A DNA stretch of 37,867 bases from Bacilli bacterium (GTDB lineage Bacteria; Bacillota_I; Bacilli_A; RF39; UBA660). Positions 7,875 to 15,197 of the stretch are shown here, one piece after another. Both the position numbers and the translations under genes were made by a program. The stretch is taken from the NCBI GenBank assembly GCA_900772095.1, contig CAAGQJ010000020.1, positions 1-37,867 of the forward strand, given 5' to 3'. Position 1 is the first letter of the stretch, and each line of letters starts with the position of its first letter. The notes under the pieces are model-generated. The model made no database searches, was not told the DNA's origin, and saw only the letters and a program-made list of their open reading frames with translations.

Positions 7875-9821
7875 ATGTTTAAACTAGAATCAAAATATAA
7901 ACCAAGTGGCGACCAACCAAAAGCAATAAAAGAACTTGTAGATGGTGTCAAACAAGGAATAAAACATCAAGTATTACTAGGAGCAACAGGAACAGGTAAA
8001 ACATTTACAATTGCAAATGTTATAAATGAAGTACAAAAGCCAACCCTAGTTCTAGCACACAATAAAACCCTAGCAGGACAACTATATGGAGAATTAAAAG
8101 AACTATTTCCATCCAATAAAGTAACATACTTTGTTTCTTATTATGATTACTTCCAACCAGAAGCATATATTCCTCAAACAGATACTTATATAGAAAAAGA
8201 TTCCTCAATAAATGATGAAATAGATGAATTACGCCACGAAGCAACCAGTGCCCTTCTAACAAGAGATGATGTCATAGTAGTATCTTCAGTATCATGCATA
8301 TATGGTATTGGCGAAAAAGAAGAATATCAAAATAAAATGTTAACAATTTCTATTAATGAAGAAATAGAAAGAAATGAAATCTTAAACAAATTAGTAGATA
8401 TGCTCTACGAAAGAAACGATATTGATTTAAAAAGAGGAACATTCCGTGTACGCGGAGATGTAATAGAAATAATTCCAAATAATGAACATTCAAAAGGCAT
8501 AAGAATAGAACTTTTCGGAGACACTGTAGACAGAATATCAGAAATAGATGTTGTAACAGGAACAATATTAAATAACAAGAAAACAGTTTCAATCTTTCCA
8601 GCAAGTCACTTCGTAACAAGCGATGAAAAACTTCAAAAAGCAATCAAAAGTATAAAAGAAGAACTAGATGACAGATTAAAATACCTAAAAGAAAACAACA
8701 AATTACTTGAAGCCCAAAGACTAGAACAACGCGTAAACTATGACTTAGAAATGATAAAAGAAACAGGATTTACAAGTGGTATTGAAAACTATGCAAGACA
8801 CCTAGCAGGAAGAAAAGAAGGAGAAACACCAAGTACATTAATAGACTTCTTTCCAAAAGACTATTTACTTGTAATAGATGAATCTCACGTAACAATTCCC
8901 CAAGTAAGAGCTATGTATAACGGAGATAGAGCACGAAAAACAACTCTAGTAGAATATGGATTTAGATTACCAAGTGCTTTAGATAATAGACCATTAAAAT
9001 TTGAAGAATTTGAAAAAAAGATAAATGAAGTTATCTATGTATCTGCTACTCCAGGAGACTACGAATTAGAAAAAGCTCAAAATCATAAAGTAGATCAAAT
9101 AATAAGACCAACCGGTTTACTAGACCCAACCATAGAAATAAGACCAAGCAAAGGGCAAATAGATGACCTACTAGGAGAAATAAGAAAAAGAAAAGAAAAA
9201 AACGAAAGAGTATTAATAACAACTTTAACAATAAGAATGGCAGAAGAATTAACAAATTATTTAAAAGAATTAGATATAAAAGTTGCATACTTACATTCAG
9301 AAGTAAAAACCCTTCAAAGATTAAAAATAATAAACGATTTAAGAATAGGAACCTACGATTGTATTGTAGGAATAAATCTTTTAAGAGAAGGCTTAGATAT
9401 TCCAGAAGTAAGTTTAATTGCTATATTAGATGCTGACAAAGAAGGATTTTTAAGAAGCAAAAGAAGTCTTATCCAAACAATAGGACGTTGTGCCAGAAAC
9501 GAAAACGGACATGTTATTATGTATGCAGATACCATAACTGACAGTATGAAACTTGCTATTGAAGAAACCAAAAGAAGAAGAACAATTCAAGAAGAATATA
9601 ACAAAAAACATAACATAATCCCTAAAACAATATCTAAAACAATAAATGAAGCAATAACAAACACTGAAAAAATTACTAGCAACATAGTAGAAAAAGATGA
9701 TATAATAAATGAAGAAGATTTACAAACAATAGAAAAAGAAATGAAAGAAGCAGCAAAGAACTTAGATTTTGAAAGAGCAATGCAGTTAAGAGATATATTA
9801 TTTGAATTAAAAGTTAAATAA
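7875..9821 (+). CDS. uvrB: Excinuclease ABC subunit B
   Basis: 648 residues, full length. UvrB is the helicase-like damage-verification subunit of nucleotide excision repair. Walker A GATGTGKT lies near residue 36, the YYDYFQPEAYIPQTDTYIEK beta-hairpin that probes DNA is intact, followed by the DEAD-like box DESH, helicase motif VI QTIGRCARN, and a C-terminal UVR domain (about 613-648) for UvrC contact. AGGAGG precedes the ATG. uvrA and uvrC are not in the window. Its stop TAA shares bases with the ribosome site of the next gene, so the two are likely co-transcribed. Confidence 0.98.
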   Translation: MFKLESKYKPSGDQPKAIKELVDGVKQGIKHQVLLGATGTGKTFTIANVINEVQKPTLVLAHNKTLAGQLYGELKELFPSNKVTYFVSYYDYFQPEAYIPQTDTYIEKDSSINDEIDELRHEATSALLTRDDVIVVSSVSCIYGIGEKEEYQNKMLTISINEEIERNEILNKLVDMLYERNDIDLKRGTFRVRGDVIEIIPNNEHSKGIRIELFGDTVDRISEIDVVTGTILNNKKTVSIFPASHFVTSDEKLQKAIKSIKEELDDRLKYLKENNKLLEAQRLEQRVNYDLEMIKETGFTSGIENYARHLAGRKEGETPSTLIDFFPKDYLLVIDESHVTIPQVRAMYNGDRARKTTLVEYGFRLPSALDNRPLKFEEFEKKINEVIYVSATPGDYELEKAQNHKVDQIIRPTGLLDPTIEIRPSKGQIDDLLGEIRKRKEKNERVLITTLTIRMAEELTNYLKELDIKVAYLHSEVKTLQRLKIINDLRIGTYDCIVGINLLREGLDIPEVSLIAILDADKEGFLRSKRSLIQTIGRCARNENGHVIMYADTITDSMKLAIEETKRRRTIQEEYNKKHNIIPKTISKTINEAITNTEKITSNIVEKDDIINEEDLQTIEKEMKEAAKNLDFERAMQLRDILFELKVK

Positions 9822-9829
9822 GGAGTTCT

Positions 9830-10564
9830 ATGACCAAAAAAAAATTAAAGAAAAAACCAAAAATCATAATTATTACAATAATTCTATTAGTCATATTAAC
9901 AGCAATATGTTACATATTAGAATATCAACACTTATCAAATAGAGACATAGTTGGAGTTGAAGAAGAAAAAGAGTTCTATACATCAAGCGACTTTGGTCTA
10001 GTTGATATAAAAAGTCCCAAAGACAATAATTATGATGGAATAGATGACTACAAACAAATGCTAACCGGAGCCTTAAAAAAAATAGAAAGCACAACAATAT
10101 ATAAAAGTGATTACTATGGAGGAGGTTATCCCAAAGAAAATGAAGGCGTAAGTTCAGACATCATTTGGAGTGCCCTACTCGAAGCTGGATACAACTTAAA
10201 AGATATGATGTCAAAAGATATAAGAAATACTTACAAAGAAAAAGTTTATAATATTGAAGATATAGATGATAATATAGATTTTAGAAGAATAAATAACATA
10301 GAAACATTCTTACAAAGATATGGCAAGAAACTAACAAACAACATAAAAAACATCAAAGAATTTAATGTCGGAGATATAATTATATTTGATTATGGAGACC
10401 ATGTAGGAATTGTATCAGACAAAAGAAACAAAAATGGTATATCATACATTGTAGAACTAACAGGAAAAAAAGAAACTACAACTAATCTAGAAGACATAAA
10501 TAGAGAAGTAACAGGTCACTATAGATTTGAATACCAAGAAAAATTAAGAGATTTAATGAGTTAA
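9830..10564 (+). CDS. Membrane-anchored DUF1287 protein
   Basis: 244 residues. A Lys-rich start and hydrophobic segment (about 11-29) form an N-terminal anchor; the rest should be extracellular. GGYPKENEGVSSD (98-110), NIDFRRINNIETFLQRYG (148-165) and GDIIIFDYGDHVGIVSD (181-197) match the DUF1287 pattern, an NlpC/P60-like fold. In the family as I know it the segment reads GVCTD; here the Cys position is Ser108, while His191 is kept, so peptidase-type catalysis may be lost or altered. It starts nine bases after uvrB with AGGAG and is followed after ten bases by pssA. Its role is unknown; a cell-wall function is inferred from the fold. Confidence 0.78.
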   Translation: MTKKKLKKKPKIIIITIILLVILTAICYILEYQHLSNRDIVGVEEEKEFYTSSDFGLVDIKSPKDNNYDGIDDYKQMLTGALKKIESTTIYKSDYYGGGYPKENEGVSSDIIWSALLEAGYNLKDMMSKDIRNTYKEKVYNIEDIDDNIDFRRINNIETFLQRYGKKLTNNIKNIKEFNVGDIIIFDYGDHVGIVSDKRNKNGISYIVELTGKKETTTNLEDINREVTGHYRFEYQEKLRDLMS

Positions 10565-10574
10565 GGAGTACTAT

Positions 10575-11213
10575 ATGAAAAAAGAAAAACAACAATTACT
10601 AATAGGATTTTACAAAATATCAACATTCGCAACATATATGGCTGTCATATCAGGCATAATTGGAACATATTTAGCCATGACAAACAGAATAACAGGAGCA
10701 CTATCATGTTTGATTATTTCCGGAGTTTTAGATGCTTTTGATGGAAAAATAGCACGTGCTTGTAAAAGAACAGAACAAGAAAAAGAATTTGGAATACAGC
10801 TAGATTCCCTAGCAGACATGGTATCATTCATATTCTTACCAATAGTTATCTGTTATAGTATAGGACTTAAAGAAAACTATCATGTAATAATATATGCACT
10901 ATATGCCCTAGCAGGAGTAATACGTTTAGCATACTTTAATGTAGTAGCAAACGAAACAGGAAAAGATGGTCCAGTAAAATACTATAGAGGCTTGCCAGTA
11001 CCAAGTTCAGTTGTACTACTACCACTGTTATACTTAATAAACAATGTATTTAGTTTAAATAATATAAACCTACTATTTACAATAGGTATGAGCCTTCTTA
11101 CAATATTATTTGTATTAAATTTCAAACTAAAAAAACCACAAGGTTTCTTTGCTTACATATTCCTAGGTCTAGGAATAATTGGAATAGTACTACTATTTGT
11201 TTTACTAAAATAA
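10575..11213 (+). CDS. pssA: CDP-diacylglycerol-serine O-phosphatidyltransferase-like protein
   Basis: 212 residues, an integral membrane CDP-alcohol phosphatidyltransferase. The signature DGX2ARX11GX3DX3D is complete: Asp56, Gly57, Ala60, Arg61, Gly73, Asp77 and Asp81. Several hydrophobic helices follow. Of the family members, PssA fits best by length and the two-helix start; a related CDP-alcohol transferase cannot be excluded. It would make phosphatidylserine from CDP-diacylglycerol. AAGGAG precedes the start, and the gene is linked to uvrB and the DUF1287 gene. Confidence 0.82.
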   Translation: MKKEKQQLLIGFYKISTFATYMAVISGIIGTYLAMTNRITGALSCLIISGVLDAFDGKIARACKRTEQEKEFGIQLDSLADMVSFIFLPIVICYSIGLKENYHVIIYALYALAGVIRLAYFNVVANETGKDGPVKYYRGLPVPSSVVLLPLLYLINNVFSLNNINLLFTIGMSLLTILFVLNFKLKKPQGFFAYIFLGLGIIGIVLLFVLLK

Positions 11214-11263
11214 TTAATAGATATTAACAAAAATGTTAATAAATAAAATATTAATAAAAACAA

Positions 11264-11292
11264 TTGACATATGTAATAAAAAATGATATATT
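11264..11292 (+). promoter_or_regulatory. secE-nusG promoter
   Basis: A consensus TTGACA (11264-11269), 17 bases, TATATT (11287-11292). An 8-bp inverted repeat TATTAACA/TGTTAATA with an AAAA loop lies just upstream (about 11222-11241); it lacks a T-run. Confidence 0.75.
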
Positions 11293-11353
11293 TATATTGC
11301 ACATGAAAGTGTTTTTATTTTGGCAAAATGCATACAATTAAAGAGGTGTAAAT

Positions 11354-11518
11354 ATGAAATTCTTAAAAAACGTAAAAAAAGAAATGCAAAAAGTAAAATG
11401 GCCAGAAAAAAAATATATGACAAAGTATACAATTGCTACAATTGCTGTAGTATTATTCTTTGCATTATATTTTTATGGGCTTAATGTTATAATTGCGTTA
11501 GTAAAGGGGTTAAGATAA
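11354..11518 (+). CDS. secE: Preprotein translocase subunit SecE
   Basis: 54 residues, a short Gram-positive-type SecE. An amphipathic start with VKKEMQKVKWPEKK, the conserved cytoplasmic helix, is followed by one membrane span (about 28-49). It stabilises SecY in the translocon. GAGGTG lies upstream of the ATG. Its TAA overlaps the ATG of nusG by one base, the classic secE-nusG arrangement. Confidence 0.93.
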   Translation: MKFLKNVKKEMQKVKWPEKKYMTKYTIATIAVVLFFALYFYGLNVIIALVKGLR

Positions 11519-12051
11519 TGGATAAGAAATGGTATGTTGTTAACACTTATTCCGGACATGAAAAAAAAGTTCAAGAAAAACTTCTAATGCGTGCAAACTC
11601 AATGAACCAAGAAGATTGTATCTTTAGAGTAGTTGTACCAGAAGCAACAGAAGTTGAAATAAAAGACGGAGTAAAAAAAGAAAAAACAAAAAAATTATTT
11701 CCAGGATACATACTAGTAGAAATGGTAATGACAGACGAAGCATGGTTTATTGTACGTAATACACCAGGTGTTACAGGATTTATCGGTTCATCAGGAAAAG
11801 GAGCAAAACCAACGCCACTACAACCATATGAAGTAGATAAAATTTTAAATAGTATGGGTATGAGCCGTTTAGAAGCTGAAACAGATTTAAAAGAAGGAGA
11901 ATTTGTTAAAATTACTTCTGGACCATTCTCTAATATGGAAGGAAAAATTGAAAGCATAGATGTTAAAAACCAAACATTAATGGTTTCACTAGACCTATTT
12001 GGACAAACAACATCTGTAGAAGTAGAATTATCACAAATAGAAAAAGCATAA
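11518..12051 (+). CDS. nusG: Transcription termination/antitermination factor NusG
   Basis: 177 residues. The NGN domain starts with WYVVNTYSGHEKKVQEKL, includes FPGYILVEM and RNTPGVTGF, and is followed by the KOW domain with VKITSGPFSNMEGKI (about 127-177). It binds RNA polymerase beta-prime and affects pausing and elongation. It overlaps secE by one base and precedes the rplK leader, a standard position. Confidence 0.97.
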   Translation: MDKKWYVVNTYSGHEKKVQEKLLMRANSMNQEDCIFRVVVPEATEVEIKDGVKKEKTKKLFPGYILVEMVMTDEAWFIVRNTPGVTGFIGSSGKGAKPTPLQPYEVDKILNSMGMSRLEAETDLKEGEFVKITSGPFSNMEGKIESIDVKNQTLMVSLDLFGQTTSVEVELSQIEKA

Positions 12052-12058
12052 AAAATAC

Positions 12059-12087
12059 TTGCTATTTTCAAAATTTAGTGATAATAT
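12059..12087 (+). promoter_or_regulatory. rplK-rplA promoter
   Basis: TTGCTA (12059-12064), 17 bases, TAATAT (12082-12087), just after the nusG stop. It would start a leader of about 105 bases before rplK. Confidence 0.5.
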
Positions 12088-12120
12088 AAATACGCTATAT
12101 ATTTGATATATATAAATTGA

Positions 12121-12169
12121 AGTGGGAAGCAAATGCGGAAAAAGCAAAAAGAGTGCTATTATAACCACT
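12121..12169 (+). promoter_or_regulatory. Putative L1-binding leader upstream of rplK
   Basis: AGTGG (12121-12125) pairs with CCACT (12165-12169), enclosing GGGAAGCAAATGCGG and a small AGCA/TGCT hairpin. The GTGGGA...CCAC layout resembles the rRNA site of L1, which represses its own operon by binding such mimics. It is weaker than the copy before rplA. Confidence 0.5.
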
Positions 12170-12200
12170 CGCGAGAAATTAAAAAATGGAGGTGTTTTTC

Positions 12201-12623
12201 GTGGCAAAAGAAATAACAAAGAAAGTAAAATTACAAATTGAAGCTGGAAAAGCTACACCTGCTCCACCAGTTGGAACAGTATTGGGACCAGCAGGAATTA
12301 ATTTAGGAGAATTTTGTACAAAGTATAATGAAGCTACAAGAGACAAAATGGGTGATATTCTACCAGTAGAAATATCAATCTATGAAGATCGTACATTTGA
12401 CTTTGTAATTAAAACCCCACCAGCAGCATTTTTAATAAAAAAATATGCAAAAGTTAAAAAAGGTTCAACAAAAGGTTCAAAAGAAGTAGTAGGAAAACTA
12501 ACTAAGGAACAAGTAAGAGAAATAGCAGAAATAAAATTACCAGATTTAAATGCATATACTATTGAAGAAGCAGAAAAAATAATTGCAGGAACTGCCAAAA
12601 ACATGGGAATTTCTGTAGAATAA
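12201..12623 (+). CDS. rplK: 50S ribosomal protein L11
   Basis: 140 residues from a GTG start at 12201. The ATG at 12186 is rejected because the GGAGGTG ribosome site (12188-12194) falls inside that longer frame and the family starts at this Ala-Lys-Glu. The N-terminal domain has GKATPAPPVGTVLGPAGIN and the C-terminal rRNA-binding domain has TIEEAEKIIAGTAKNMGI. It binds the GTPase-associated centre of 23S rRNA. Confidence 0.97.
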   Translation: MAKEITKKVKLQIEAGKATPAPPVGTVLGPAGINLGEFCTKYNEATRDKMGDILPVEISIYEDRTFDFVIKTPPAAFLIKKYAKVKKGSTKGSKEVVGKLTKEQVREIAEIKLPDLNAYTIEEAEKIIAGTAKNMGISVE

Positions 12624-12646
12624 TAAAAACAATAAACATAGGGTTA

Positions 12647-12683
12647 CCTATGTGGGAGGAATATCCGCATATACCACATAAGG
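12647..12683 (+). promoter_or_regulatory. L1-binding autoregulatory leader before rplA
   Basis: ATGTGG (12650-12655) pairs perfectly with CCACAT (12674-12679), enclosing GGAGGAATATCCGC with a GGA/TCC mini-stem, a good mimic of the L1 site in 23S rRNA. CCT (12647-12649) can also pair with AGG (12681-12683), the first bases of the rplA ribosome site, giving a direct way to block rplA translation. Confidence 0.7.
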
Positions 12684-12691
12684 AGGAAAAT

Positions 12692-13387
12692 ATGAAAAAA
12701 AGAGGAAAAACTTATAGAGAACAACTTGCTAAAATAGAAAAAGGCAAACTATATTCAAAAGAAGAAGCAATAAAATTAGTAAAAGAACTATCAAGTACTA
12801 AATTTGATGCAACTATTGAAGTAGCTATGAATTTAAATCTTGATGTAAAAAAAGCTGACCAACAATTAAGAGGAGCAATTACTTTACCAAAAGGAACAGG
12901 AAAAAACACAAGAGTCTTAGTAATAGCAAAAGGCGATTTTGCTAAAACTGCAAAAGAAGCAGGAGCAGATTTCGTTGGAGATGTTGATATGCTTGAAAAA
13001 ATAGAAAAAGAAAACTGGTTTGACTTTGACGTAATGATAGCAACACCTGATATGATGCCTGTACTTGGTAAATTAGGTAAAATTCTTGGACCTAAAGGAT
13101 TAATGCCAAACCCAAAAACAGGAACAGTAACTACTAACATAAAACAAGCAGTTGAAGACTCAAAAGCAGGTAGAGTTGAATATAGAACTGATAGTTATGG
13201 AAATATTCATGGAATTGTAGGTAAAGTATCATTTACTGATAGTGATTTATTAGAAAACTTAGATGCTATCGTAAAAACAATAATCAGAATAAAACCAAGC
13301 ACAGTTAAAGGAAATTACATAAAATCAATAGCTATTTCATCAACTATGAGTCCATCTGTTAGAATAGAACAAAATAGTTTTGAATAA
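12692..13387 (+). CDS. rplA: 50S ribosomal protein L1
   Basis: 231 residues. The ATG at 12692 follows AGGAGG (12681-12686). An in-frame ATG at 12650 lies in the leader and would add 14 non-conserved residues. Domains I and II are recognisable, with LGKILGPKGLMPNPKTGTVT (about 116-137). L1 forms the mobile stalk near the E site and represses its own mRNA. Confidence 0.97.
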   Translation: MKKRGKTYREQLAKIEKGKLYSKEEAIKLVKELSSTKFDATIEVAMNLNLDVKKADQQLRGAITLPKGTGKNTRVLVIAKGDFAKTAKEAGADFVGDVDMLEKIEKENWFDFDVMIATPDMMPVLGKLGKILGPKGLMPNPKTGTVTTNIKQAVEDSKAGRVEYRTDSYGNIHGIVGKVSFTDSDLLENLDAIVKTIIRIKPSTVKGNYIKSIAISSTMSPSVRIEQNSFE

Positions 13388-13400
13388 TTAACAAAAAATA

Positions 13401-13429
13401 TTTACAATTAATAAAAAATAAGTTATAAT
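13401..13429 (+). promoter_or_regulatory. rplJ-rplL promoter
   Basis: TTTACA (13401-13406), 17 bases, TATAAT (13424-13429). Predicted start is near 13436, just before the L10 leader. Confidence 0.65.
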
Positions 13430-13440
13430 ATAACTAATTT

Positions 13441-13545
13441 GAAGTGCCAAAGACAGTAGGTATAAAAATAAATCCTACCGAGGACAATAATAAAAAATCC
13501 TAGAGTCTTTGCATACAAAAGGCTCTTTTATTTAGGCACATAAAT
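13441..13545 (+). promoter_or_regulatory. Ribosomal protein L10 leader
   Basis: GTGCC (13444-13448) pairs with GGCAC (13535-13539) as the closing stem. GTAGG (13456-13460) pairs with CCTAC (13474-13478), with the conserved AAAGACAG and CCGAGGAC around it, and a GAGTCTTT/AAAAGGCTC hairpin follows. This matches the L10(L12)4-binding leader of Bacillota, which represses rplJL. Confidence 0.85.
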
Positions 13546-13564
13546 AAAAATAAGGAGGTGTCTT

Positions 13565-14056
13565 ATGCCAAGCGTAAAAGTTTTAGAAGAAAAAAAACAA
13601 GTAGTAGAAGAAATCAAAAACAAAATTAAAGATTCAAAATCACTAGTTTTATTTGATTACTGTGGACTTACAGACGATGTAAACAAATCATTAAGAATAA
13701 AACTAAAAGAAAACGATTCAGACTACAAAGTTTACAAAAATACACTTTTAAAATTAGCATTCAAAGATTTAGATATTGACTTAGCAGAATATTTAGAAGG
13801 ACCAACAGCAATCGCATTCAGTAAAGATGATATAGCAGCAATCAAAGTATTAAGTGATTGTGAAAAGAAAAACACATCTTTAGTACTAAAAGCAGGTATT
13901 GTTGAAGGTGCCGTTGCAGACCAAGCTAAATTAAATGAATTTGCGCAAATTCCATCACGCGAAGGTTTATATACAATGCTTGCTGGTGGTATGATAGGCT
14001 TAGTAAAAGATTTATCAATAGCGTTAAATCTTTACGCAGAACAAAAAGAAAATTAA
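13565..14056 (+). CDS. rplJ: 50S ribosomal protein L10
   Basis: 163 residues. It starts PSVKVLEEKKQVVEEIKNKI and includes VLFDYCGLT and KNTLLKLAF, typical of L10; the C-terminal helix (about 135-163) carries the L7/L12 dimers. AAGGAGGTG precedes the ATG. Expression is probably set by the leader just upstream. Confidence 0.96.
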   Translation: MPSVKVLEEKKQVVEEIKNKIKDSKSLVLFDYCGLTDDVNKSLRIKLKENDSDYKVYKNTLLKLAFKDLDIDLAEYLEGPTAIAFSKDDIAAIKVLSDCEKKNTSLVLKAGIVEGAVADQAKLNEFAQIPSREGLYTMLAGGMIGLVKDLSIALNLYAEQKEN

Positions 14057-14087
14057 TTTTAAATAAAATATAAGGAGGAAAAAAATT

Positions 14088-14453
14088 ATGGCAAAAATAA
14101 CAAAAGAAGAATTTATTAGCTCATTAAAAGAAATGACATTATTAGAAGTAAAGGAATTAGTTGATGCAATGAAAGAAGAATTTGGTGTAGACCCAAGCGC
14201 AGTTGCAGTAGCAGCAGCTCCAGCAGCTGAAAAAGAAGAAGGACCATCAAAACAAACAGTTGTATTAACATCTGCAGGAGCAGCAAAAATAAATGTTATT
14301 AAAATCATCAGAGAAGTTACAGGCTTAGGATTAAAAGAAGCTAAAGACATCGCTGATGCTGGTGGAAATATTAAAGAAAACATTCCAACTGAAGAAGCTA
14401 ATGAATTAAAAGCTAGACTTGAAGAAGCTGGCGCTACAGTAGAATTAAAATAA
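14088..14453 (+). CDS. rplL: 50S ribosomal protein L7/L12
   Basis: 121 residues. N-terminal dimer domain, an Ala-rich hinge (about 38-50, with VAAAPAAEKEE), and a C-terminal factor-binding domain with KINVIKIIREVTGLGLKEAK. It recruits translational GTPases. It lies 31 bases after rplJ with AAGGAGG. Confidence 0.97.
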   Translation: MAKITKEEFISSLKEMTLLEVKELVDAMKEEFGVDPSAVAVAAAPAAEKEEGPSKQTVVLTSAGAAKINVIKIIREVTGLGLKEAKDIADAGGNIKENIPTEEANELKARLEEAGATVELK

Positions 14454-14466
14454 TTGAAAATTCATA

Positions 14467-14503
14467 AGCAAGGCCGATAAGTAACAACGTAAGGCTTTTT
14501 GCT
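14467..14503 (+). terminator. Attenuator between rplL and the RsmC-like gene
   Basis: AGCAAGGCC (14467-14475) pairs with GGCTTTTTGCT (14493-14503) with a small bulge. The short internal T-run suggests partial termination, letting L7/L12 mRNA outnumber downstream mRNA. Confidence 0.45.
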
Positions 14504-14522
14504 ATTTAAAAGGGGAGATAAG

Positions 14523-15110
14523 ATGGACCATTATTTTACTAATAATAATTTAAAAAGTAATTTAAATACAGTGTTGGTAAAAGTATCAGACAAGAGTTTC
14601 AACTTCTATACAGATAATGGAGTCTTTTCAAAAAAAGGATTAGATTTTGGTAGTAGATCGCTAATAAATGCATTACTGAAAGAAAACTTGGAAAAGACAA
14701 CATTAGACGTAGGATGTGGTTACGGATGCATTGGTATCATCTTGTCTTCTTTTTTTAACATCAAAATGGATATGATAGATATTAACAAAAGAGCAGTGCA
14801 CCTAGCAAATATGAACATAAAAGAAAACAACATAAAAAATGCACAAGCCTTTGAAAGTAATATCTATGAAAACATAACCAAAAAATACGATTATATAATT
14901 ACTAACCCACCAATCAGAGCAGGAAAAAATGTTGTGAACGAAATACTATTTAAAGCAAAAAACTATTTAAATAAAAATGGCGCATTGTACTTTGTAATAA
15001 ATAAAGACCAAGGAGCTAAAAGTATCATCAAAGATTTAGAAGAAATAGCAAAAGTAGAAATTCTAGATAGAAACAAAGGTTTTTTTGTAATAAAATGCAT
15101 TTTTGATTGA
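14523..15110 (+). CDS. RsmC-like class I methyltransferase (YbxB type)
   Basis: 195 residues from ATG 14523, which follows GGGGAGA; the earlier TTG at 14499 lies in the attenuator and is rejected. Motif I LDVGCGYGCIGI and the catalytic NPP motif in IITNPPIRAGK mark the RsmC/RlmG-type family that methylates guanine N2 in rRNA. The position between rplL and rpoB is where Bacillus carries ybxB. Target base not provable here. Confidence 0.87.
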   Translation: MDHYFTNNNLKSNLNTVLVKVSDKSFNFYTDNGVFSKKGLDFGSRSLINALLKENLEKTTLDVGCGYGCIGIILSSFFNIKMDMIDINKRAVHLANMNIKENNIKNAQAFESNIYENITKKYDYIITNPPIRAGKNVVNEILFKAKNYLNKNGALYFVINKDQGAKSIIKDLEEIAKVEILDRNKGFFVIKCIFD

Positions 15111-15135
15111 CATATTGAAAAAAATATGGTAATAA
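15107..15135 (+). promoter_or_regulatory. rpoB-rpoC promoter
   Basis: TTGACA (15107-15112) overlaps the TGA stop of the upstream gene; after 17 bases comes TAATAA (15130-15135). The predicted leader is about 55 bases. Confidence 0.6.
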
Positions 15136-15197
15136 TATAAGTTGGTTATTTGTCTTGTTTGACAATAAATAAAAATTTGAAAGTTGGGGTGAAAAAA

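Noticed and set aside
11222..11241. Terminator after pssA
   Set aside because: The 8-bp stem is perfect but lacks any T-run on the plus strand.
11571..12071. Long minus-strand frame opposite nusG (166 codons)
   Set aside because: Shadow of a well-conserved gene; Ser/Ile/Phe-rich composition typical of antisense frames in AT-rich DNA. The same applies to those opposite rplA, rplL, rpoC and gap.
12650..12691. Upstream ATG as rplA start
   Set aside because: It lies inside the L1 leader and is followed by the true AGGAGG ribosome site.
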